This document shows, piece after piece, positions 32,401 to 44,935 of a stretch of 64,000 bases of DNA. The translations under genes and the position numbers were made by a program. The notes beneath the pieces are model-generated. The model was not told the DNA's origin and ran no database searches. It saw nothing but the letters and a program-made list of their open reading frames with translations. Each line of letters starts with the position of its first letter. Within the stretch, counting starts at the first letter, position 1. Source of the DNA: Girardinichthys multiradiatus (taxonomy: Eukaryota > Chordata > Actinopteri > Cyprinodontiformes > Goodeidae); NCBI RefSeq assembly GCF_021462225.1, contig NC_061818.1, positions 19,241,462-19,305,461 of the forward strand, read 5' to 3'.

Positions 32401-35163
32401 GATTTGGAAACAGCAGCCTTTTAGAAGAAGTGATTCTCAGCCTGTGTAACTGAACCCCCTTTAAAGCTTAGGCATATGTTTGAACATTAGTGATTTGTCG
32501 CCACAAACGAAACGACTCTTAGAGCCGGCTCTTTGAAGTGAACGACTGGAGCCCTCTTAATTTTTTTTCTTAAAAATATACACGTGATTGGACAATATGC
32601 GTATCGTCGCCTCTGTCTACACGAGCAGACATGTGGAGGGTCAGCAGTTTTACACATTGGCTGACTAATTGACAGTGGGTGTGGCCAGCATCTACCATGA
32701 GCGAGGCTGCTGCTACAATTAATGGAGTCTGATCAATGTTGCTCTGTAGTATGGTGTTCACAGTTAGTATATTTATTAACTGGTGGTTGCTTGGTTTATG
32801 AAACACTGGATTCAAACCAATAAGAAGACTCTGGGTCTCCTAGGATCTGGGTTGCGTTGCCCTTTAAACTAATAATACATTTTGTGTGTATATTCATGCT
32901 AATGTGAGCAATAATTCAATCAACAAAAACCTTAAGAGCCATTCAGGGAGCTGAAAGAGCTGGCTCTTTTAAAAAAGTTGAACCAAAGGAACCGGTTCTC
33001 TAAATGGAGCCAGAGTTCCCATGACTACTGCACATAGATGGGCGCATTAAATGTGAGAGAAAAATTGATCTCTTAAAGAGAAATCATATTGCTAAAAACA
33101 TTACTGAGATATTGAAATATAAAGATTATAAAATCATCCTCAACATTCTGACCAATACATCTCAAACAAATATCAATATCTGTCAACAAATTAGTTACAA
33201 ACCTGTACTACCAGGTCTTCTATCTTCTCGGTTAGAACTTTTACTTTCTCTTCATTCTTTCCAGATGGACCAGGGCCCTGGGGGAATAAAAACACAATAT
33301 ATCAGACACATGACGCATTTGTTTTTCTGGAGATTTCACAATAGGTAACGTGCATGTTGGTTTGAAAAAACAAAAATTTACAAACCCCGGCATTTTGTTG
33401 AGCTTGGGAAAGTGCAAGCCGAGCATGCCCTCTACGAATCCGCCGCTCCACTTCTGCCAGGAGAGACTGTAGATACCGCAGGAAGTCTCGCTCGTAGCCT
33501 TCTTTCATAAACCGAGAGCTTTTCTCATACCTGTGATGAAGAAGCAGTGTATCAGGTCAAAACATTAACATGGGGGAAAAAATGAAAAATACATTGTAAA
33601 ATCTTAAGTAGAACTTACAATTTCCTTAGATTTTCATCATGGATTTTCTCACAAGGACCTGCAACAAAATAGAAATCGCTCATTATCCTATACTAAAGAT
33701 GAGATCTAGTACTGAATTAAATCATACTGTTTTACATATCCTTACCCAAGTCAGAGCGTGTGTTTGTGAATAGCTCAGCTGGACAGAAGCCACACAAATA
33801 GTATCGACAGACCTTAACAGAAAAACAGAAATATTAACACCTTTTCCGTACTTTATTAAAGGACAAAGGTTTCATTAAAGTCAAAAACCATTCCGACACT
33901 GTGCTCAAGAGCATTTCAGTATGACCGATGCATTCACTACATGCATTCTGAATGAGAAGTGAGCACCTTTGACCTGTACAACTCAATAAACAAAGTAACA
34001 TGTAAAGGAATGCTTTAAAAAAATAGGTAGCTGGTTTTGTTTAACTTCACTCAGGATCTATTCAGTAGTCAGTAACTTGCATCAAATTTCTCTAACAATA
34101 AGAATGTGTCTCTAACTTTATTAAAGGCAAAATATCAAAGAGACTAAGCATCAGCAGATTTCTGAAGTGAGAAATATAACTAATCTAATATAGCTAAAGA
34201 TGAGTGGAGAACAAACTAATTGTAATATACTTTTTTGCTTCCTGGCACAACTTTCTCAATTGCTGTTTTTACAGCTGTGTTATTAAAATGTATTCTACAG
34301 TAACGAATGTGGTACTTTTACTGAATAAAGGACTATAGCAAGTCAATTAATTGACATTTATTCTGAAGAAGTTTCATGTCAATATCTAAAAAAAAAATGA
34401 AACTAAGAATTTTCTGTGACTTGGGTAGTAACAACGTTTAACTGGTTTCATTGTAAATTGACTTTCTGTGTAAATTGAAGGAAGCAAATTACCTTTAAAT
34501 GTTCACTTTAAAACAATGTAGATCTATTTTTTTTTAAACTACAGAAGTAATCTCATTATTAGAAGGTTATTTTAATGATGAAAATAATTGAGACTCAACT
34601 CTAATGAGACTTTGGCGAACGTACTAGTTTGGACAGCACAGCTATAACAAGTGTACATGCGGGGTAAACGTGAAACCAACACGCATTTTGATACATTTAC
34701 ATGTATCCTAAAGTGTTAATCTACACACTACAGAAAGCCAAAAATATTACACTCGATCAAATTTGTTTTATAGTTTTGTTGAAAGCAGCTGTTAACAAAC
34801 GCGTTGCCATCCTTCATTGTGATCTGTTGGCCTAGCTTAACCGTTAGCAAATTAACGTTAATTCCGTTAACACGCGTTCCTGCACCGCAAAGTGTCCGCC
34901 AGGACTTCTTTAAAATATTATAAATGAAGCCTGATGCGAAGACTCCTGGTGGTGAAGGCACTTGACTCCCAAATGTCATGTAGCATATTAGATACCACAC
35001 GCTGCTTAAAGCATGTTAGCTTATCACTTCTCCGAAGCTAACGTTAGCTACAATGCTAACTTACGCTCTCGTTGTCCCATCGTACGTTGGACCTTTTCTC
35101 ATCAGGGGCCAAGTTTCTGTCTCGGCCCATTAACTCATCGAGTAACTGGGCTGCAGACAGCAT
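29402..35163 (-). CDS. luc7l3: LUC7-like 3 pre-mRNA splicing factor (10 coding exons, 475 aa)
   Basis: U1 snRNP-associated SR-like protein helping 5' splice-site choice in the nucleus. Coding exons on the minus strand: 35163-35065, 33812-33746, 33658-33619, 33530-33386, 33277-33203, 31887-31783, 31542-31381, 31273-30924, 30624-30410 and 29571-29402. All introns are GT-AG and every join keeps frame. The start [20 protein letters not shown] and the end SEGDTQSN match LUC7L3 as I know it from vertebrates. Zinc finger 1 is C35-C43-C58-H62 ([11 protein letters not shown]...CEKIH); zinc finger 2 is C192-C195-H211-H217 ([11 protein letters not shown]...HLMGKQH). Between them lies a coiled coil (residues about 72-180). 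From about 232 the protein is rich in Arg-Glu, Arg-Asp and Arg-Ser dipeptides (RS domain), about 40 residues longer overall than human (432 aa). Introns hold a hAT-like element (intron 5) and a Tc1 relic (intron 9). A donor just past the stop shows a spliced 3' UTR. The head-to-head neighbour is ankrd40. Confidence 0.97.
29640..30350 (-). mobile_element. Tc1-like relic in luc7l3 intron 9
   Basis: Shows the decayed minus-strand series typical of fish Tc1 transposases: gactttgactgggccattc (the SPNLNP-like region), gctgcccccaccgtgtttaa (GGG box) and tttacttgaccagagcaaaa. No usable frame. Confidence 0.7.
32488..33030. mobile_element. Non-autonomous hAT-like element in luc7l3 intron 5
   Basis: Both ends carry inverted agagccggctcttt / agagctggctctttt motifs and gaacgac / ggaaccggttc blocks, the subterminal pattern of vertebrate hAT elements. 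The outer ends are roughly tagtgatttg and the complement of atgactactg. No transposase is visible and I could not see a clean 8-bp target duplication. Confidence 0.5.
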
Positions 35164-35300
35164 TTTGTTGGAACAGCGTTGCCTTCTTTCGGAGTATAAC
35201 AGTATATCTCTCTATCCCGAAAAGCCTATTTATGCCAAGTACCAGACAAAGTAGTTCTAACCAAAATGGCAGACGCTGTGGCAACAACGCCCGCTCACGA
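34830..35300 (-). promoter_or_regulatory. luc7l3 promoter and 5' end region
   Basis: Around the start codon the DNA is locally CpG-richer. Upstream of the ATG is ccaaaatggcagac (35261-35274), a YY1-like AAAATGGC at 35263-35270, common near vertebrate transcription starts, and a CRE-like gacgtcag near 35318. Several GTTAGC/GCTAAC motifs lie in the first intron next to exon 1 (34835-35060). The transcription start is inferred, not seen. Confidence 0.45.
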
Positions 35301-35929
35301 CTCAAGTACGAAAGACGTCAGTCTGAACCGGATGCAAATCCGCTGCAGCGTTGACTCCCACAGTTACAAGCAAAAGTCTTCAATCAACTATTGCCTGTTC
35401 AGTTTATTACTGCGCAGGTGAAATAAAATAAAAAAAATAAAACTACACAGTTCAATACAATATGTTTTCACTATACAAACATTTTGTGGCCCGTGAGGAC
35501 TTCCAACTTGATAATGTTGGCCTTTATGGTGATTTGTTTCGACATCACTGTTATAGACACAAGCCTATATTAGGTGTTTAATTGATCAAGTTATCTGCTC
35601 AGGTAACCAACCTGAAAATATTTCCAAAACATGCTATTTTTTGTTCGTTTTGTTACAAATTTGTAAGTAACGGAAAAGACAAGTAACCTTCTTTCAGCCA
35701 GCTGGCTGGCAGTGAGTATCAATAGGTGGGGAGGGGCAGAACAGCATTACTCTATGCTCCACCCCATGCCTACTTAGAGCAATTGCTGCCCTGTTAGTTC
35801 AATTTTGTAGTGGTAATTTACAAGAAATGCCACCTTAAAGCACTTGATAAAACAAGGTAGGCGTTCAGTTACAAGGATAGAAAAAATAATAATAATTCTG
35901 AAGGCCATTCTGATAGCCTGAAGAACCAA

Positions 35930-36825
35930 TGATTGACATTACAATACATTAATGGAGAAAACTTGGAACAATGGCAAACCTTTCCAGGAAAAAGTTACTC
36001 CAAGAATGCATCAACGACTCCTTCATAAAGGAACCACAGTTAAAGTCGGTGTTCGTGCTTCAACAATATGAAATAAATAGACTGGACAAAAATGGCATCC
36101 ATGGAAGAGTTCCATATGCAAAAAAAAAAAAAAAACATCTTCACAATCTTGAAGACTTTTGGGAAACCTCGTGTTGATTATCGAGACAAACATTGAACTT
36201 TTTAGAAGGCGTGCGTCCTCTCACATCTTGTGTAAAACAGACAAATAACATCATATTGACAGTCAAACATGGTTATTATAGTGTGATTATACTGGACTTT
36301 TTTGCTACTTGGGTACCTTGAAGATTTGCCATAAATGATGTAACCATGAATTACATATCAGCCCTAAAATCCTCAAGAAACATTTCTGACCTTTAGTTTG
36401 GGACCTTAAGCTCAATGCATGCTGGATATGCAATGACAGCGATCCAAAACACACCCGTAAGTCCACCTCTGACTAGTCAAAAAACAAAACGAAGGTTCTG
36501 AAATAGACTTGTCAAAGTCTAAACTTAACAGACTAAACAAAGTTCCTCCACCAAAGACTAATAGCCCAACACTGCGGACATTTGATTGCACTTGTTGCCA
36601 CCATTGATGGCACAACCAGCTATTATGTTTAGGGAGAAATTACTTTTTCATATATGGCCAGGCTAGTTCAGACAACTGTTTTCCCCCAATGAATAGAATC
36701 CTCATTTGAAAACAGGTTTTTTCTGGTATTTAGATTGGGTTGTTGACCCTAAATATTTAGGTGAGACAAAATTCAAAAACTGAACTCTGTAAATGGCAAA
36801 TACTTTTTCAGTGTACTGTATGCAA
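35930..36825 (+). pseudogene. Tc1-like transposon relic, plus strand
   Basis: Plus-strand fragments in order: ggcaaacctttccaggaaaa, then ctccaagaatgcatcaacga, gacagtcaaacatggt, gcaatgacagcgatccaaaa (QQDNDP-like), aattcctccaccaaagacta, ggcacaaccagctattatgt, ending aatactttttcagtgtactgta. The order matches the family whose minus-strand copy is at 48590-49665. Heavily broken; contains a poly-A run at 36119-36135. Confidence 0.65.
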
Positions 36826-38180
36826 ATCTTCAGTTTCTGTAAAGGGCCATGGCAGACGTACAAAACATGTAGCCATTATTATTATTTTTTGTTTATTAAT
36901 AATAATAATAATAATAATATATATATATGTATAGGACAAACAAATATATATATTTGTTTGTCCTATGTTTTGAAGTCTTTAATTTTGTTTACCATTTGAG
37001 TCCGTTTTGTGTCATGTTCATTTTCTTTTCGTTTGGTCAGTTTAGCCCTAATCTAAAGTTCAGGCTTGTCTTCAAGTGTCCTAATCATGTTTTCATTTAA
37101 GTAGTTTTGGTAATTGCTTTGAACTATGTTTTTTTTTTAATCACTTTTGTGTCAAACTGTGCTTGATGACATTTTTATTATATCCTTTTATGTCTATTCT
37201 GTATCTCTAATCCCATTGTGCCCCTGCCTGGTTAGAGTTTGCTTATTTGGTAATTTACCTGTTTTACACAATCCATCTCTTTTTGGCGCACCTTCAATAT
37301 GCTAGGCATGTTTCCTTTTTCATATTGCCTCTAGTAAGGTTTATCAATAAAGATAATACATAAAGACCATTTGTAATTTTTTCTTCTGGAATACTGAAAT
37401 CCATTGCTTGACTGCTGTTAGTCAGATCATTTTATAATATATGATATAAGGCAATGATCAGGTTTCCAGAATTAGCAAAAAATAAATAAATAAAAATCTA
37501 AACATTATATATTAATTAGTATTTCAGATCTATGCTAGTGGTGACTGAAATTAGCTTCCTTCTTAGGGTGATTGGACTCAGCCTCAAAGTTAGGGTAAGG
37601 TTACTGGCGCAGCTTAGTTAACTCCACCCCTATTACCTTGACCTATATTGATAAACACTATGATCACAAAGCTAAACATAAACAGAATGACATAACTTTT
37701 CTAAATTCTTAATGGCTGGAGTGACTTTATTAGTTTGAAAACAAGAAACCGTAATATACACATATTGGTTTTATTTAAAATAATTTACTATTTATTTCAT
37801 TAAGTGTTAAAACAAGACAGCTACACGTGTAGTTTAATAGGCTAATTTAACCGGTTTTGGTTTTAAAATCAAAATTATTTGTTAAGTAGACAACATGTAG
37901 TGTACAAATAGTTTATAAAGGGTAAGGCAACAATAAAATTGTATTTTGAGCTAAGACTTTACAAGGCGGAACTAAACTAACTGTGTCCAAACTGTTGTCA
38001 CATCCTAACCCCTCCGACGAGGCGGTGGTGTTTGAGACTGACAGCATACCGACGGAACGCCGTCACTGCTGTCTGACTGAATGACCCGGGCTGGGTACAT
38101 TGAGTGGTAGTATATGAACTAACAGCATATTTAAATGTTGAGGGTTGAACTCCAGTCTGAGACGCTGGATAGCTCTTCAA
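36826..38180. other. Spacer upstream of ankrd40; low-complexity block
   Basis: Includes (ATT/AAT)n and (AT)n at 36880-36930 and a perfect 36-bp palindrome at 36931-36966. Otherwise AT-rich with nothing recognised. Confidence 0.6.
36931..36966. repeat. Perfect 36-bp palindrome
   Basis: The half-site ATAGGACAAACAAATATA is followed directly by its exact reverse complement. It abuts (AT)n and (AAT)n repeats. Confidence 0.95.
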
Positions 38181-38400
38181 AACGAAGTGACGTTAGCCGA
38201 AGCTATTTGTTGCCTCAAGCTAGCAGCCCCTGTCAAGCTAGCCACTAGTAGGTAAGGTTAGCCGATTAGCTAATACTAGCTGGACTGTCTGTCGGCGGAC
38301 CTGCGTGGACATTAATACGTTACTGTCAGTGTAAAGCCAACTAATTGGCCAGCCTTTTGTGCTGTCCTATGGTCTCACTCCGCTAGCTGTCTGTGCCAAA
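38180..38400 (+). promoter_or_regulatory. ankrd40 promoter and 5' UTR region
   Basis: CpG-richer than its surroundings. A CRE-like TGACGT is at 38188-38193, and there are many TAGC-type motifs (gttagccgaagcta, caagctagcagc, caagctagccac, gattagctaatactagctgg, ccgctagctg). The ATG at 38401 has a good context (gccaaaATGt). The transcription start is not located. Confidence 0.5.
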
Positions 38401-39770
38401 ATGTCCACGACTTCGTTGGATAAAGAATTGCAGGAGCGACTGAGAGAAGCGTCTGCCATTGGAGATATCGACGAAGTGCGTTCGCTGGTTGAAAGTGGGG
38501 TAAATGTTAACTCACAGAACGAGATCAACGGTTGGTGAGTGTTTCCAGTGAATCATCACAGTTTGTGTCTGACTTTTCGAGTGTTTAGCTTCACCGATTA
38601 AAAGGCTCGTAGGAGCCACTGAGCCAAGTGCGTCGGTGCAGGGATAAACATGATTATCCTATTAGGCGACCAGAAGCCTGTTGACCAGTCAGGCTTGCCC
38701 CGTTCAGAATGCCTTTTATCACTCCGCACGACGGTGGTCAGACAGACTCATTGTTGCTTTCATGATGATTCATGACTTCAAATTGAGTTGTTTTTATTTG
38801 TCACTGTAAAACCACAATATAATTACAACAAATCCTAAAAGTACGTGCAGGCAAGAAAAAAACGTCATAGGGGCTCTGACCATAGCTAGATCAAATGTAC
38901 TTACAGGTGCATTTCAGTAAACTAGATGATCGAGCATGTAATTTATTTCAGCACTTTAAATCCAAAAATAAAACTTGTGAATATATATTTATGTGTATAT
39001 ATATTTATTATGCACACAGTCTGTTAATTGCAATGATTGTAGCTTGCAGCCAATGAAAACATAGTATTATGATGATTTTGTTCATTAAGTTTGATTACAG
39101 CCTTTTGACAAGTTTATCCATCCATGAATTACAACATCATGGATGCAATCAGCCTCTGGCTCTGCTGAGGTGTTAAAGCGCAGCTTGCATTAATAAACGG
39201 CCTTCTGTGTTGTTGGGCCTGTTGTCTCTCATTTTCCTTTTGCCTATGCTCCATAGTTACTCTATGGGGTTTCAGCCAGACGGGTTTCCTGGGCAGTCAA
39301 GCGCAGTAATAAACACAGCAATATACTAGCTATTGGTTCTTTGGCAGTGAGGGCAGGTGCTAACTCCTTTCCTAAAGTGAAAGCAGCCTTTCCATAAAGC
39401 TTGTCCACAGAGACGGGCATGATGTGCTCTTAAAATTTCCTGGTAGTTGGCTGCACTGTTTGGACTTCAGAAAACACAGTGGGCCAACAACAGCAGATGA
39501 TGCTACTCCCATAAACTTCGCCAACTAAAAACCTCACCCTGGACCTCAAGCCATTTGAGTTCTGTGTCTCGCCTTTCCATCTCTAGGACCTTAATTTGTA
39601 CATGAAATGCAAAATAAACTTTTAAAAGAGGACTTTCAACCACTGAGCAACAGTAGAGTTCTTTTTGTTTTTAGCCTGGTAAGACACTTGTGATGTTGTT
39701 TGTGGTACCAAAGTGGCTTAACGCAAGGGATGCAACAGTTAAGGCCCGTATCCTGGAAACGTGTGTGTGC

Positions 39771-39806
<36 letters not shown>

Positions 39807-42800
39807 AGGCTCTTGAAATGCGTAGTCCAGCCGCAGTCAATCCCTTTTAAATCTCCCCCCAAACTCTTACATTTGCTTTGCTTCACAATCCTGTCAAGGC
39901 TGCAAGTATCCCTGTTGTTTGTGCACATTTTTCTGCCACACCTTTTCCTTCCCCTCTGCTTTCCAATAATGAGCTTGAACACAACACAGAAACCTGTACA
40001 CAGCCGGCTCCTTTACAATGAACTTTTGTGGCTAGCCCTCCTTGTGCAGGATGTCAATTTCTGTGTTGGGCGACTGTTAAATCAGCTGTCCTTGCCATGG
40101 TTGTGTAGTCCATAGCATGGCCATAAGATAATATTTCTGTATTAAAAGTATCTTTTATGGGTCTTCTGCAATTTTCTGATTATCTGAGAAACTAAGTTTA
40201 GGGCTCTCATTGGCTGTAATACATAATCATCAAGATTAACAAAAATGAATGCTTGAAATATAAAACTATGTATAATGAAGCTATAATATGATATTCATTT
40301 TTGTTTTAATGAATTAAAGAATTAGATTAAATAAATATACCATAGACAGAATAAAATTAAACAGTCTAAAAGAAAATGTAAATATTCATGCAGTAGACAC
40401 CAAAAAACAGCCCAACTGTAATTTTATTTCTCACATTTTTGCAATTTTGTTATAAATGTTTAATAATAAGGCCTCCCATTTCAGATGAAAAACTCATGAT
40501 GCTTTAATTAATTTAATTAATCTTTGAGACATTGGAGGAAGATATAGGTATTTATCTTTCTGTTACGATTGCACATATTACTGTTAATCTAAATCTAAAT
40601 ACTTGCCTGAAGACATGAAGTTTGCAAATAAAAGAAATATATAAATAAATAAAAAACATCAGCATCTGAAATAAAAAGCGGATTCTTTATGAACAAACTA
40701 CAAATAAAAAAACCTTACCAATAAAAGAGAAGCTCCCATTGCTATATTACAATATAAAATATATGGATAAATCAGCCTGCAAAAGAATTATTAAGCACTT
40801 CTGGTAAACATCACAAAGTTTACCAATAATCTCAAAGGATTAGAAAATTTTACTTAAAACAAAATTAAAATCATCTGTCCAGTTTAGATTTTCATGGAGC
40901 ATAACATGTTAACGAAACTTGAGCTACTACATTTTTATTGTATAGAGAGAAGGGTTGGAATTACAACACATTTGAAATTTGAATTAAACCACAGTACATT
41001 TAGATCAATGTAAATTAAACGATAGCTTATTTCAGTTTATACCAGCAGCAGGTTAGATTTTAAAATGTCACACTGAGCTGTTGTCAGACATGATAAATGT
41101 AGACAGATTATCTTCATAAACTGTATAGTAAAGAAGCTATAGAGGGTGAATAGTAAAAACAGTGTTGCTTCTCCAATCCTTCCACCAGGACATGCTTGCA
41201 CTGGGCTTGCAAGAGGAACCATAAGCACATAGTGTCCTACTTACTCAGTTGGGGAGCGGACAAAGAAATCCTCACGGCTAAAGAGGAGCTCGCCTCTCAG
41301 CTTACGTCTAAGCCAGAGATCAAGCGACTCTTGGGAGGTATATCTTTTTTTTTATGTACTTGTTGTTTCTGTCACATTCAATTTTAGGCATGTTCTGTGG
41401 GTATTATTTGTCTAAATCTGTTTATGAAAGGACTGTTTTTGTCACTATGTTAACCCTTTTGTAATTAATTATCATCTGTGCTCTTCAACAGTTGAGGTGG
41501 AGGAAGTGCCTGATGTCAAGGAGCCCGAGTTGCCAATCATTCCGAATTACCTGTCCAACCCGCCCTTCATGTATTCTAAGATGGACAATAAGTCAGAGAT
41601 CCTCCAAAACCAGCACCTCACACAGAACGGCTCGAGAGACTACACCGAAGACACACAGAGTGATTCAGCCTCGCTTTCCTCAACCGTTGAGCTCCAGAAA
41701 CCCCAGAGCCTGGTCTCCGATGGGCCCGCTCCTCCAACAAACCCTATCGTCAATCACAGCCATGCTCCAGCTGTTGAATTCATTCCTGTGTCTGAGCAAA
41801 ACGGCGTGTCACCCAGCATGGCCTCGACCCACAGTCACACTGTTGTTAATCACACAGTGCCTATGGACCTCTCAGTCGAGCCTCATCTGGTCAACCATGC
41901 CGACTACTCTCACATGGTGGCCCACAATGGTACTGTGAGTTCACCTCCATTGACCTCGCCCCGTCCAGGCTTGTCTGGCAACAGTGGGAGCCAGGTGCAA
42001 GCTCCGGTGGCCAGCACAACCCCCACTATGAGCAGACAACAGTCTGTTTCACAGCATCTGAGCTACAACCAGGCGAATGGGCCCATGCCAGCTTTTCAGC
42101 CTTTGTTTTTCACAAGCACCTTTCCTGTCAATGTACAAGGTGGGTTAAATGTAAATCATACTGCTTCTGTTGTTTAGTGTTTATATAAATATAGCCATTA
42201 CAAAAAGCCCATCCATCTTGTTAAACCAAAAAAGGCTTTTAGTGGATGTGAACTAAGACCCCCTCCAAAAGAGACAAGCATGCAAAGAAGTTAATCTGGT
42301 CTAACGAGAAAGCTTTCTGTGTAAATGCCTCAGTTATTCTGAGATCCTATTACTTTTATTAAATAAGCCACATTGTATTTGTAACCAAGAAGTAACTCCT
42401 GCTCTTTTCTTTCAGAGTTGGTTCTGAAGGTTCGTATTCAAAACCCAAATGCACGGGAGAACGACTTCATTGAAGTAGAACTGGATCGTCAGGAGCTCAC
42501 CTATCGTTCCCTTCTGAGAGTCTGCTGCCGTGAGTTGGACATCAGTGCTGAGCACGTGGAGAAGATCCGCAAGCTGCCAAACACCTTGTTAAGAAAGGTA
42601 CAGCAGATGTATCGTACAGTGTCATGTTCTCTTGTAGCTTGGTTCCAGTTGGAAATGTTCAATTTTTGTGTTAACGTTAAATTCAAATTAAAAAACTAGA
42701 GATGTTTTTAAAGAAAAAAACAACTTTTGTACGAAAAATAATCCATGATAGCCCAATGGGGACTGTATTTCTGAAGCTTACGCAACATTGCATTTATCTC

Positions 42801-43230
42801 TGAAACATTACTGTAAACCTTGAGGTTTGGCAGTGCTTGTTTTAGACTAGCAGTTACATGGTCATGCTGAGGTTAACGGATGGGAAAATTAGCCCAGTTG
42901 TGATAAATATTACAGCCTTTAGATCACCAGAATCACATTGAACTAGTTTTCAAATGAATCATTAGCTTCCTTGACAAAAAATGGCCTGGTGGAACTGCCT
43001 TTTTTTTAGTTAGGACTATTACATGTAAAATTAAAATATGTTGTGGAATATGAGTTTATTTCAGGTGATTTGTCTTTCCTGTTCAGGACAAGGACGTGGC
43101 TCGGCTGCAGGACTTTCAGGAGCTGGAGGTTGTGTTGGAGAAAGCAGAAGGCATGTCTCTTTTCTCTGGGACGGGAAGCCTAACAGACAGACCCTGCTAC
43201 AACATGAAGGCTTCTCGCCTCACTTACTGA
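38401..43230 (+). CDS. ankrd40: Ankyrin repeat domain-containing protein 40 (5 coding exons, 418 aa)
   Basis: Function poorly known; a small ankyrin adaptor-like protein. Coding exons: 38401-38534, 41189-41337, 41492-42139, 42416-42597 and 43087-43230; all introns GT-AG, all joins in frame. Residues about 10-94 form two ankyrin repeats (ERLREASAIGDIDEVRSLVE; then NSQNEINGWTCLHWACKRN and IVSYLLSWGADKEILTAKEE). The middle, exon 3, is a Ser/Pro/His-rich, probably disordered linker with PELPIIPNYLSNPPF near its start and PMPAFQPLFFTSTFPVN at its end. The C-terminal domain (exons 4-5) is highly conserved: ELVLKVRIQNPNARENDFIE, then KIRKLPNTLLRKDKDVARLQ and FQELEVVLEK, ending TDRPCYNMKASRLTY. These match vertebrate ANKRD40 (human 368 aa); the extra length is in the linker. 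Transcribed away from luc7l3. Confidence 0.96.
38535..41188 (+). other. ankrd40 intron 1
   Basis: 2.65 kb, starts gtgagtg and ends ccttccaccag. Contains a (GT)n microsatellite at 39761-39806 and AT-rich DNA from 40150 on; no other gene recognised. Confidence 0.9.
39761..39806. repeat. (GT)n microsatellite, imperfect
   Basis: gtgtgtg with two gcg interruptions near its start, then about 16 perfect units. Confidence 0.95.
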
Positions 43231-44935
43231 AGTCACCGCAAATCCAGAGGTGTCGCTGATGATGACGGGCTACTGTAGCTTCCCTCAGATAGTCGCCCTG
43301 CCCAGCTCCTTTGTTCCAGCTTTGATGTTTTACTAATATTCCCGCTGGGGTTTGTTTGTTCAGCTCTAGCTATTGTCCTCCTTCTGTCCTCTTCTGGGCC
43401 TTTTGCTGCTTTACTGTACCCAAATCAGTTCCAAGCGAAAGCTGATGCATGGTATCCTCAAATATGTGCAAAATGTTTGACCCTCTTTATCACGCTCTCC
43501 CACTTGCCTGTGCCAAGGTTCAAGTGGGTCAACAGAGGGGGACGTTGGCCTGTCTTCCTAATGGGCTGGACTCTGCAATGGCCTTATAAGGACAAGTTTT
43601 TATTGTGGCTCTGGACTTCAGGAAAATTGGCCAACAAGACATCAGAAAGGATTAATGTAACTCTTTCTAATCAGATCACCACCCGACCGCCATGCAGAAC
43701 AAGTTGCAGCACAGTGGACCACACAGCAGCCGTAGTTTCTGACAAAATGATCTATTTAGTGATATCAAATAGTCTTGGTTGTGCACACATGCTCTTTGCA
43801 TAAACTATAGTGTCTTCTCACAGACAGTATGTTATTATCCAAAGTAAAGCAAAGTTTATCTCATATCCTTTAACCTTTAAAATTGGCTGCCAATATAAGT
43901 ATCTTTTCATCTCTGTCCCCTCATGGATGGAGAGAGTTTAGGAAATCTTCACTTCCCTGTTTTTGAAAATCCTTCAGCTTTACACTGTGGTTAGGAATAA
44001 CACAGGAACTATGTTTTCCTCTCGGGCGTAACACTACATCGCTTCTTCCTCTTTATGTTCAGCTGTCGGCAAATGTGACGCGAGCGCCATGTTTTAGTTT
44101 TCTGTCATGTTAGTCTTCACTGATAGAGCTGAGGCATATCTTGCCCTCCGTCTGAGTACAACTTAAACGTTTTAAATCAAGAATGGTGTTAGAAACGTTT
44201 TCCGTCGCTGCCAGTTTGTTTAATGTTGATGAAAATCGAGACCAAAAAAAAAAAAAAAACCACTGAACTAGCCAGCAAAGACGCTAATGTCAGTAACAAA
44301 CCTATCACTGCTTTAGAAGAGAATGTAGCTTTGTTAAAACAGTTAAAGACCACACATAATATCAATATCTATCATAATTAACGGTTTGCTATTCAGAGCC
44401 ACTGTGCAATTCTGTTTTTGAACCATTTTTTCAGAACTAACATTTGCCTTTGACGCTTTTTATAGCTCGACAATTCACTCAGACGTTGACTCAAAGAATA
44501 TCAACACTGTCGGCAAATAGTTGTTTGCTGAAAAGACCTACTCTTGTATTAGATGGCGGTGTTGTTTATGCTGCTCATGTTAACATGTTACTGGGGTTCG
44601 TATTTAAAGTGCAGTAAGTGGACACTAAACATGTCTTACAATCAGCATCTTACCTTGTGGTGAGAGTTTAATGCTCTGAGCCTCTAACTCTTTGTTTTTA
44701 TTTCAGCTTAAGTAATGTGTGTGTATCGTTTTTAACCAGCTAGGCCTGTTTTGTTTGTGTCAGAAAACAAATCTACAGTTTTGCAGGAGTTTATCGCTGA
44801 TGATGGAAAGTACTGAAAGGCTTTTGTTGGAGGGTGACGTGAAGGAAGAGGAATTTTTTTTCAGTAAGAAGAGCAGGAGAACTTTTAAGAGTAGTCATGC
44901 CAGAATAACAAATAAATGTTGCTGCCTGGGAGAAC
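43231..44935 (+). other. Probable ankrd40 3' UTR
   Basis: Follows the stop at 43228-43230 directly. Contains a poly-A run at 44253-44269. A polyadenylation signal candidate AATAAA is at 44911-44916, giving a 3' UTR of about 1.7 kb. The 108-codon frame at 43477-43803 lies within it and has no recognisable domain. Confidence 0.5.
44911..44916 (+). terminator. Candidate poly(A) signal for ankrd40
   Basis: AATAAA followed by a GT-rich stretch (gttgctgcctggg); the first plausible signal I noticed downstream of the stop. Confidence 0.35.

Noticed and set aside
33203..33277. Possible 2-base frameshift in luc7l3 exon 5
   Set aside because: It came from misreading a T run. On re-reading, the exon is 75 bp, in frame, and gives [20 protein letters not shown] as expected.
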